Origin: Rhizoctonia solani | Lineage: Eukaryota; Basidiomycota; Agaricomycetes; Cantharellales; Ceratobasidiaceae | DNA: 64,000 nucleotides | Reading direction: 5' to 3' | Assembly: GCF_016906535.1 (NCBI RefSeq) | Contig: NC_057378.1 | Coordinates: 1,550,001-1,614,000 of the forward strand | Shown: piece after piece, positions 47,839 to 56,342 of the stretch | How positions within the stretch are numbered: position 1 is the first letter of the stretch | Layout of the letters: the number at the start of each line of letters is the position of its first letter | Position numbers and translations under genes: made by a program | The notes under the pieces: model-generated | Seen by the model: only the letters and a program-made list of their open reading frames with translations | Told to the model about the DNA's origin: nothing | Database searches by the model: none

Positions 47839-48124
47839 CCTGTTAGCTGCTATGTTTATATCCGTAGTGTTCAAACCTGGACTTAACCTAACTCCGGCCC
47901 AGACATGATATGTGCATATATATAGATGAATACAGGTGTTTACATATGATGGGGCGTGACTATGAGTCTACCGTGGTTCTTGACGCGGTACGAGTGGGAG
48001 AGCCCGGGGCAGCCTTTGGCAGCCTTGGGTGTCAGCTGGGCCACCCAAGACTGCGACCGTCTGGATCGAGGCTTGGGTTGGCAGAGAACCAAGATTGACG
48101 ACTCAAGTCGTCGACGGGGATGAC

Positions 48125-48290
48125 GGGCGGGTCTTAAAAGGCAATATCATACATGAGCATCGTGCTCGGTGTATTGTTTTAGGTGGCAGAGACGGAGTCG
48201 AGTGAGGTGGCTCACGTGACTGGGGGCCTCCACTTTCGGACAAGTATCGCATGCGAGTCCTCCGCGCGCTGCGGCTAAGACTCGCGCGTT
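48125..48290 (-). repeat. Dispersed ~150-bp repeat, copy 3 (inverted)
   Basis: Reverse complement contains 'gcagcgcgcggaggactcgc', 'atgcgatact', 'gtcacgtgagccacctc', in the order seen at 39600 and 45930. This copy has the most CG dinucleotides and so may be closest to the ancestral sequence. Confidence 0.55.
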
Positions 48291-49567
48291 GGGTGGGCCA
48301 CCTGCACTCGGTAAAATGAGGACAGGGATGGAGAGTGAGAAGAGAAGAAATGAACGTGTTGCTCGACTCGTCTGTCTACCGGACGTGGCCGATATTCGCG
48401 ACTGCCCGGTAAGTCGGCGGCCACGTGATCTTGAAAGTGCCAGCTTCCTAGGCCCTGTACGGTTGTGCAGCTCCGCCAGCTATGTCGTACTTCCTCCTGA
48501 TTTGGCAAACGACTCTATGCGGCAAATGTTGAGCAACTATAGCCGTGCGGCAGAAGATGAGGTGGCTTCCTCGATGAACTTTTTAGCCGCTCAAATGGCG
48601 AGAAGACACAGCCGTTAGACAAAAATCGGTCTCAAAGAAATAGGGGAGTGTACAGTATCGGACACGCCTTTCTTGATAGAACAGCGATGGGAATCTAGAA
48701 ATGAGTTCCTCTGTGCGTCCGCATCGGGTGCTGAGCATTTTCTCGGTTGGTCAGCCTATTTCATATGCGTTGGAATATGGCCCTTCAGGCCAGAAGTCAG
48801 GTTTGGCATCTAGTCCGGCTATGTAAGATATTTTATTGGCCCAAGCATCAATTATATCTGCTCATGTGCTCTATAAAGGGCTGCGTAGGATCTACACTTG
48901 CTCGCTCTGGTCGATATTATTTCCCGCTACTCACTTTCCGTATTAGATGGGAACGAGTATGGTGAAGACACGTTTCTTCCTCTTATCACTCAAGATGATA
49001 GCTTTCTATTGGTCATGTCTAGTTTTAACAAAAGTACGGCTGTCAATGCTGCTGCTGACTCGGATGGAATTGTGCAAGTTTATTCAACAAAAGTTAGATT
49101 GTTCCCTAGACCTCGAATGGCAAAATATTCGGATATTTATACGACAACGCTCTTGTGCTATACCACGGATAATCTTGATTGCACCAGTGGTAGTCTCCCC
49201 GCCTGATCGTCCAGGATCACGGCTCCGCTTTTTGAGGGCATCTGACCTGAGTTCCTGCTGGCGCGCAAGGGAAATTACTGTAGTTGGAACTTGGTTCTTG
49301 ACTTCCCAATGGATGTACTGACAGGCCTTCTCAAATAAGTGCTATGGCCTTCAAGTCAGCCCTTCCGTTAAAGTAATTGATGTCACTTTTCTTTCCAAAA
49401 GATTATTTCCAATTTGGACACACTGTACAAGGTTGTAATGCTGAAAATCAGTGCGTGTGTTTAAGTGAGAATTGAGCTGAGATCAAGATCAATACATACT
49501 GATTTTAGGTATCAATTCTTCCATAGTCTGATTCATGCTGAGGGAGGCATACCAACATTGTTATTTT
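48291..49567. other. Gene-poor flank of the chromovirus insertion
   Basis: Frames of about 100-125 codons at 48289-48618 and 48898-49321 lack recognisable motifs. The DNA next to the insertion point (about 49440-49567) and the DNA after it (55828 on) share the phrase 'tactgatttt', but the original site cannot be assigned a function. Confidence 0.35.
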
Positions 49568-49572
49568 CAGGC

Positions 49573-50133
49573 TGTTACAACCTCCTAAATTATACCACTG
49601 GATTCGCCTATTTTTTCTGTTATTTTTAGTATTTTTTACGAACTGTTTATCTCATGTTTTTCGATCACGTGATCTCGGCGCTTATTATGCCGAGATGCCG
49701 CGCCGAGATACCGTGCCAAGGGCGCTTAGGAGAAATCCACGCTTCTGCGCAGCCCGCAGCACACTTCTCATTTGTTATATGTACTTCTTTTCACACGCGC
49801 ACAGACCATGTAAATAGTGTGCCTCTGTCTATATATACAGCAGGGAAATTGCTTGGAACCACCAAGTTGATTTTACCTTGTCTCTTACTCACTAGAGAAG
49901 GTAGTCAGCCAGCTAAGTAGCCGGCCCTCAGTAGAAACAGAAGCACTCACCCCTTGATTAACTCATCACACCTCCCAGGCCTCAGGCCCCCTCGTCGACA
50001 GTAGATAGCAGTAGAGCGCCTTAAGCGCTATTAGTATAGCCTTTAGTAGTTAGATTACATAAGCAAGTGTAGTAGTACGGCCTCAAGCGCCCGCCCACTA
50101 GCGTGTACCCAACCTTACAGTTGGCGTACGACA
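49573..50133 (+). repeat. 5' LTR of the chromovirus
   Basis: 561 bp, TGTTAC...GACA. It contains a GATCACGTGATC palindrome (about 49666), an ATCTCGGC...GCCGAGAT hairpin just after it, and TATATATA at 49830-49837. About 30 bp downstream of the TATA box, at 49863-49876, is the 14-mer that pairs with the primer-binding site, so transcription should start there. Confidence 0.93.
49830..49876 (+). promoter_or_regulatory. LTR core promoter: TATA box and predicted transcript start
   Basis: TATATATA (49830-49837) precedes CAAGTTGATTTTAC (49863-49876) by the usual TATA-to-start distance. The pairing of that 14-mer with 50136-50149 independently supports 49863 or a base close to it as the 5' end of the RNA. 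Confidence 0.6.
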
Positions 50134-50135
50134 TT

Positions 50136-50149
50136 GTAAAATTGACTTG
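50136..50149 (+). other. Self-priming primer-binding site
   Basis: GTAAAATTGACTTG begins two bases after the LTR. All 14 bases can pair with CAAGTTGATTTTAC at 49863-49876, counting two adjacent G-U pairs. No tRNA 3'-end complement (TGG...) is visible at this position. In Tf1 and related chromoviruses the first bases of the transcript fold onto the primer site and, after cleavage, prime minus-strand DNA. Confidence 0.65.
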
Positions 50150-50646
50150 CTGTAGGCTTTTTGATCAACAACAAGAGGACTCCCAGTACTAGCACAAGGG
50201 AAATAACTGTGATTGGGGCCACCTTGCGGAGCATAATAATCAAAAGCTCCCCACCCCCACGTAGTACCAACTTGCTATAAGGCTGACGAGCTCTGATTGC
50301 CCGCATACCCCGAGTTTTGCCGGAACTCAGTAGTCAGCAACCCTAGACTGCTGAAATACCCGCTTGCTGAAAACCCGCCCATATCACGACCGCCAGGTCT
50401 GTTGATTTGTCGTAGGGACAGTCCAACGCTAGGTACTAGACGCAAGGGTTTAGCGCCAGTATACTACAGAAAAACCGCTCATAAGTCCTGATATAGGCAC
50501 TACTCCCCCACGCCGTCTCCACCATTCCCACCACACGCTCTGGCGCGCCACACCCTTACTCCCGTCCCTCCAGTTGCTCCTCTAGACGCTCCATTCCAAC
50601 CCACTCCCTACCGGCCTCTCGCAGCACATCTCCCACTCCGCGAGAC
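50150..50646 (+). other. Leader between LTR and gag
   Basis: About 500 bp with no conserved coding frame. It becomes C-rich after 50500 and presumably holds packaging signals of the element. Confidence 0.4.
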
Positions 50647-51840
50647 TTGCCCCGGATGGAACCTGAGCCGTCCCTTACCACTCTCCTTGAGGCTATCACA
50701 GCCCTCACAGCCACCGTTGGGTCCTTGCAGGACCAAATCAAATCACAAAGCAAGCAAATCACACGGCTTGCTGCCATATGCAAGGAAACCAACGACCTTG
50801 TTGGTGACAAAGACCAGGGCGGAGCCCAAACCAAGCCTGGCCCATCGACTGGGCCTGTCACCCCTCCTACCCACTCAGGAGGGGAAACCCACACTCCAGG
50901 CACGGTTAGGCCTGGGCTCAAAGCCCCCTTCCGCCCTTCAAGAGGAACAGGGTTTGATTCCAAAGAAGAAGAGGAGCCAAGACGGCCCAAAAAAGAGCCT
51001 CAGGGAACGCCTAGGCGATCACTCAGTTCCCTTACCCCCTTCAACGCAGGGTCCAGCGTAAAAAGGCCCAAGATGGACCTCCCCAACCCATATAAAGGAG
51101 ACACCAGGGGACGCAAGGCCACACAATGGCTGGATCGTATGCTGCTCTGGGTGGCCCTACACAGGGACCAATTTGACGAGGAGGAGCAAATGGTTGTGTG
51201 GATTCTTTACCACATGACAGACAAGGCAGCCAATTGGGCACTCCCCGTCATAGGGGCCATTATCAAGGGCAAGGGTAACCCGCCAACCACTATCCCGGCC
51301 TTAACGGCCAAATTCAAGGAGGCATTTGCAGACCCTGATGCAAAAAGGGCGGCTGCCAGGAAAATTGCCGCGCTGACTCAGACCACAACCACAGCTGAGT
51401 ATGTCACAGAATTCCGCAATCTTATGGCGGAACTTGACTGGAATGAGGAGGCATACATTGCCCAATTCACGCGCGGTCTCCACTGGAAAGTCAAGGAACT
51501 GCTATCAACCAAGGATAGTGTTCCTGATGAACTCGAGGCAATTTTCGCGGCCTCTATCAAAATTGACAACATCCGCCGCGAAAACGAGGAGAACCGCCCT
51601 AAAAAGGCACCAGCCAAGTCCCCGGCCACCGTGGCCACCTCCACTACCACCACCCAACGGGTCCGCCTTTCTGAAGACCCAAATTACGTCACCCCGGAAG
51701 AAAGGGACCGCCGCCGCGCGTCTGGCCTTTGCGTCAAGTGCGGCCAAAAAGGGCATGGCATCAAACAGTGCCCTAATGGATGGAAGGCAACTATTAAAGA
51801 AGTTGCCAAGGTAGCAGAAGAGGAATTGGGAAAAGATTGA
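50647..51840 (+). CDS. gag: Gag polyprotein of the chromovirus
   Basis: 397 codons from ATG at 50647 (a second Met, MEPEPSLTTLLEA, at 50656). A coiled-coil-like start (LLEAITALTATVGSLQDQIK), a Pro/Gly/Thr-rich linker, then the retrotransposon gag core: ATQWLDRMLLWVALHRDQFD, MVVWILYHMTDKAANWALPV, LTAKFKEAFADPDAKRAAAR, TTAEYVTEFRNLMAELDWNE then EAYIAQFTRGLHWKVKELL. It ends with one zinc knuckle, CVKCGQKGHGIKQC (CX2CX4HX4C). Gag forms the virus-like particle and binds RNA. The stop TGA at 51838-51840 lies six bases after a GGGAAAA heptamer. Confidence 0.93.
   Translation: MPRMEPEPSLTTLLEAITALTATVGSLQDQIKSQSKQITRLAAICKETNDLVGDKDQGGAQTKPGPSTGPVTPPTHSGGETHTPGTVRPGLKAPFRPSRGTGFDSKEEEEPRRPKKEPQGTPRRSLSSLTPFNAGSSVKRPKMDLPNPYKGDTRGRKATQWLDRMLLWVALHRDQFDEEEQMVVWILYHMTDKAANWALPVIGAIIKGKGNPPTTIPALTAKFKEAFADPDAKRAAARKIAALTQTTTTAEYVTEFRNLMAELDWNEEAYIAQFTRGLHWKVKELLSTKDSVPDELEAIFAASIKIDNIRRENEENRPKKAPAKSPATVATSTTTTQRVRLSEDPNYVTPEERDRRRASGLCVKCGQKGHGIKQCPNGWKATIKEVAKVAEEELGKD
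51828..51834 (+). promoter_or_regulatory. Putative -1 ribosomal frameshift site GGGAAAA
   Basis: In the gag frame the bases read G GGA AAA, i.e. X XXY YYZ, followed by GAT TGA. The pol frame is -1 relative to gag, is open across this point (AGA TTG AAG), and has no ATG near its beginning. This is the standard arrangement for gag-pol synthesis by -1 slippage. A downstream stimulatory structure was not worked out. Confidence 0.6.
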
Positions 51841-54800
51841 AGTTGAGGACTGCTGCCAAGCCCCCGACTCAAAAAAAGGACAATTTAGATAGTTGCGTTG
51901 AATTTGTATCAGTTGGTCTTGACTCAAATAAAAAACCTCTATTATTCATCAATCTATACGTCCAGAATTTCCCGGCAGAACCTCTCAAAACCCTAATAGA
52001 CTCAGGAGCCACATCAAACTTCATTTCCCCCTTGATTGTGGAAAAATATAAAATTCCAAAAACCCAACTCAAAAATCCACGAGTTGTGAGAATGTTAGAT
52101 GGTACCATTTCCCAGACTGGTTGCATTTGGCACCAGGTCCACCTCACGGTTTCGGCCAACGGCCACCCCCACTCCATTCCCTTTCTTGTCTGCCCCATTG
52201 GCAACACCCCGGCAATCCTAGGCATGACATGGTTAACGGCAGAAGCTCCTCTCATTGATTGGCAACAGGGACTAGTCACATTCCCTGAACAAGTTCAAAT
52301 TGCCTCCAAGGAAGAAGCAGACTCAGACCCTTTAGCAGACCTCCCCCCTCAGTACCATGAGTTTGCTAAGGTTTTTGGCGAAGAAGAATTTAAGGTCCTC
52401 CCTCCACATAGGGAGTATGACATCTCTATCGACCTTATCCCAGATGCCAAACTGTCTCCTGGCCCCATATACGGCATGACCGACGCAGAATCAAAGGCGC
52501 TAAAACAGCATATTGACAAGGAATTAGCAACAGGCAAAATTTGCCCTAGTACTTCCTCAGCAGGCGCCCCGGTCATGTTTGTAAAAAAGGCTGATGGATC
52601 CCTCCGACTAGTTGTTGATTACAGGAAGTTAAATGACGTAACCCACAAAAATGTCTATCCCCTTCCAAGACAGGACAACCTCATGGCCAAACTACGTCAC
52701 GCCAAAATCTTCACAAAGCTTGACTTGCGCTGGGGTTACAATAATGTGCAAATTAAAGAAGGCGACGAATGGAAAACGGCTTTCAGAACCAAGTACGGGT
52801 TATTTGAATACTTAGTAATGCCTTTTGGCCTCACCAACGCCCCAGCCGCCTTCCAACACTTTATGAACAACTTGTTCCGCAACCTTATTGACGTCACTGT
52901 TGTCATCTACCTGGACAATATCCTGATCTTCTCTGAGAATCCTAAGGATCACCCTAACCACGTCAGAGAAGTACTGTCGCGACTAATGAAGAACCAGCTA
53001 TTTTGCAAGTTGTCCAAGTGCTACTTCCACGTTAATACAGTTGACTACCTAGGCATTGTTATTTCTCCCTCCGGATTCTCAATGGACCAGAAGAAGATAG
53101 AAGCTGTCACAACATGGCCCACTCCCAAAACGGTCAAACAGGTCCAGGCCTTCCTAGGTTTTGTCAATTACCTCAGGCGCTTTATTCCCAACTTCAGTTC
53201 TGTAGCGCGCCCCCTTCATAACCTCACTAGAAAGGAATCTCCTTGGTCATGGGGCGTAGTGGAAGAGCAGGCTTTCCAGGAGCTCAAAACATTAGTCACC
53301 AAAGCGCCAGTCCTGATCCATTTGAACCCCAACTTGCCCTATTATCTAGAGACAGACGCGTCAGGCGTAGCTATGGGAGCCATCTTGAGTCAGCGGGGAG
53401 ACAATAACCGCCTACATCCGGTAGCCTACATGTCAAAGTCCTTCTCCGGTGCCGAGGCAAATTACAACACCCACAACAAGGAACTCTTAGCTATCATTAA
53501 AGCCCTGGAGGAGTGGCGTATCTTCTTAGAAGCAACGGATAGACCCATACAGGTTTACACGGACCATCGAAACCTGGAATACTGGATGCAAGCAAGAACT
53601 TTCAACCGCAGGCATGCCCGATGGCGCGTATTCCTGAGCAATTTTAACTTCGAAATCCACTATTGCCCAGGAAAGCAATCAGGAAAACCAGACGCATTAT
53701 CCAGAAGGTCAGACTACGTAGACACGCCCCCAGAACCAGAGGTCATGTTACCAGCAGAAGTCTTTGCAAATACCTCAGAGGAAGAAGTCAAAATAGTCAC
53801 AGAAATTTGCTCCAGACTCAGAGAAGACCCGTCCCTGGAGCCTATCATCCAATTCCTCACAGAAGACGCGGACAATGCACCTCCCTCCATCCAGAAAGCT
53901 TACAGAGACTACGATTGGGAAGAAGACCTGCTATGGTACCAAGGAAAACTAGTTGTCCCAGACTCCAAAACCCTGAAGGAACAACTTCTGAAGGAATTCC
54001 ATGACTCCCTGCTAGCGGGCCATCCGGGCCAACAGAGAACCCTTGAACTTCTGAGTTGCAACTACTGGTGGCCAGGCATGAAATCATCTGCCAAAGAATG
54101 GGTAGAATGCTGCCCCACATGCCAGGCCAACCGTCGAGCTCACGCCCCGGTCATTGCCCTCAAACCACTAGAAGTTCCCCCCTACCCGTTCCACACCATT
54201 TCCTATGACTTTATTACAGGATTCCCAAAGTCAAACGGTCATGACGCAATCTTGGTAGTCATTGACTCCTTCTCAAAATTTGGGCATTTCATCCCAACTA
54301 CCAAGAAGGTTACATCCAAGGGTCTAGCAGAATTATTCATTTCACATGTGTGGAAACTCCATGGTTTACCGGTCAGAACAATATTGGACAGAGGGACTAC
54401 GTTCACAGGGAAGTTCCTAAGGGCGCTCTACCAACGCCTTGGGGTAAAACCATCCTTCTCATCAGCCTACCACCCTGAGTCAGATGGACAAACAGAAAGG
54501 GTGAACCAGTTCATTGAGTTCTACCTAAGATCGTATGTTGCGGCAGACCACTTGGATTGGGCCTCCTGGTTACCATTAGCGGAATATGCCTACAATAACG
54601 CAAGACACTCCGCCATGGGAAAAACCCCCTTCGAGTTGGTATACGGACAAAACCCTGTCATGAACCCGTCCAATATTCCAGCAAACGTACCAGAAGCCAA
54701 CCATGTGGCAGATACTCTTGCTCAAGAATGGAAAGAAGCAGAGGCAGCTCTCAGGATGAGTAAGGAGAAAATGGCTGGAAACAAGGGGACTATACCGGAA

Positions 54801-55250
54801 TACTCAATTGGTGATAAGGTCTGGTTAGATGGAAAAAACGTGGAGCTTAGAACAAACTCCAACAAACTAGACCCCAGGAGACTAGGACCATTTGAAATCA
54901 CGGAGAAAATCTCTAGCCATGCGTACCGCCTGAAACTCCCAGAAACCCTGAAAATCCACAACGTGTTCTATGTAGGACTACTATCCAAAGCGCACCAATC
55001 TCCAAGCCAACCATTCCCAAAAAAACCCCCTCCTGAAACAATAGAAGGGGAAGAAGAATACAAAGTTGAGCAGATCATTAACTCTAAACGCCAACAAGGG
55101 AAATGGTTCTACTTGATCAAATGGAAGGGGTACGGCCCAGAAGACAACTCGTGGGAGCCGGAAGAACTATTGGAACACAGCCAAGAAGAGATCAAGCAAT
55201 TCAACCAAGCTAGACTCAGAAAGGCTTGTGACGCCGCCAAGAGCCTTTAA
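51835..55250 (+). CDS. pol: Pol polyprotein of the chromovirus (PR-RT-RH-IN-chromodomain)
   Basis: About 1137 residues without interruption, in -1 frame to gag and lacking its own ATG. Protease: LKTLIDSGATSNFI. RT: KLDLRWGYNNVQIKEGDEWK, LFEYLVMPFGLTNAPAAFQ, then YLDNILIFS where YLDD is expected (codon AAT at 52917-52919). RNase H: YLETDASGVAMGAILSQ, NKELLAIIKALEEWR, VYTDHRNLEYW, KPDALSRR. Integrase: HDSLLAGHPGQQRT...CCPTCQ zinc-binding part, VVIDSFSKFGHFIP, ILDRGTTFTG, YHPESDGQTERVNQFIEFYL (D, D, E present). C-terminal chromodomain: VEQIINSKRQQGKWFYLIKW then KGYGPEDNSWEPEELL. The missing second Asp of the RT metal site should abolish DNA synthesis. Confidence 0.95.
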
Positions 55251-55261
55251 GGGGGGGGCAA
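55249..55261 (+). other. Polypurine tract of the chromovirus
   Basis: The purine run 'aaggggggggcaa' overlaps the pol stop and directly precedes the 3' LTR. It is the expected primer for plus-strand DNA. Confidence 0.75.
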
Positions 55262-55822
55262 TGTTACAACCTCCTAAATTATACCACTGGATTCGCCTAT
55301 TTTTTCTGTTATTTTTAGTATTTTTTACGAACTGTTTATCTCATGTTTTTCGATCACGTGATCTCGGCGCTTATTATGCCGAGATGCCGCGCCGAGATAC
55401 CGTGCCAAGGGCGCTTAGGAGAAATCCACGCTTCTGCGCAGCCCGCAGCACACTTCTCATTTGTTATATGTACTTCTTTTCACACGCGCACAGACCATGT
55501 AAATAGTGTGCCTCTGTCTATATATACAGCAGGGAAATTGCTTGGAACCACCAAGTTGATTTTACCTTGTCTCTTACTCACTAGAGAAGGTAGTCAGCCA
55601 GCTAAGTAGCCGGCCCTCAGTAGAAACAGAAGCACTCACCCCTTGATTAACTCATCACACCTCCCAGGCCTCAGGCCCCCTCGTCGACAGTAGATAGCAG
55701 TAGAGCGCCTTAAGCGCTATTAGTATAGCCTTTAGTAGTTAGATTACATAAGCAAGTGTAGTAGTACGGCCTCAAGCGCCCGCCCACTAGCGTGTACCCA
55801 ACCTTACAGTTGGCGTACAACA
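55262..55822 (+). repeat. 3' LTR of the chromovirus
   Basis: 561 bp, identical to the 5' LTR except for A at 55819 in place of G. It is followed at once by the CAGGC duplication (55823-55827). Confidence 0.95.
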
Positions 55823-55827
55823 CAGGC

Positions 55828-56326
55828 CATATCCTACTGAAAAAAGGAATCTTTTACTGATGTACTGATTTTCAGGATCTTATCACACCACAGTGACACC
55901 AGTAGTAAATCTGACAGGAGCGTCTTGACGATATTGGCAAGTATGGAAGTATATGAATTAATTCTCAGCAAGAGTTGGGTATGTGATTCTTTTTCCAAAA
56001 ATCGATAATGGGAGGATTCTACAGGGTGATATAGATAGTGATATCACTTAGTTGAGAAACCTATGTTAATTAAACTGTGGCGGAATGTGTGAGCAATTGA
56101 AGAAATCATATTGGACACATAGTTGGGTTCTGTAGTTATGTAAACCAAGGTCCAGATTTGCTGTTGAGCTATAAACATCTGTGTGTACTCAACCACTACT
56201 GGTACCTTGAATCCCAACAAATGAATATTAGATGGTGTGCATATTGTATTTAAATCAATACAATGTATCTTGGGTCCAGTAAGGAGCCATAGCGCGGACT
56301 TGTCGACCATAGAGTTGGCCCAGCCC
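55828..56326. other. Spacer between chromovirus and LINE
   Basis: About 500 bp of AT-rich DNA with no conserved frame. The 95-codon minus-strand frame at 56044-56328 has no recognisable motif. Confidence 0.35.
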
Positions 56327-56342
56327 ATCCGCCAGCACGTGA

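Larger units (their letters stand above)
49573..55822 (+). mobile_element. Complete Ty3/gypsy chromovirus, 6250 bp, CAGGC target duplication
   Basis: Two 561-bp LTRs (49573-50133 and 55262-55822) with TG...CA ends flank gag, pol, a primer-binding site and a polypurine tract. CAGGC stands at 49568-49572 and again at 55823-55827. The LTRs differ at a single base: G at 50130, A at 55819, a CG-to-CA change. The insertion is therefore recent. The order protease-RT-RNase H-integrase-chromodomain and the self-complementary primer site place it with self-priming chromoviruses related to Tf1/sushi. The chromodomain is expected to guide insertion to marked chromatin. RT has a YLDN active site, so this copy is probably unable to copy itself. 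Confidence 0.95.

Noticed and set aside
49654..49920. 88-codon frame inside each LTR as a protein gene
   Set aside because: It crosses the LTR hairpin, TATA box and transcript start, is identical in both LTRs simply because the LTRs are identical, and has no motif.
54722..54961. Minus-strand frame within pol
   Set aside because: Antisense to the integrase/chromodomain coding sequence.
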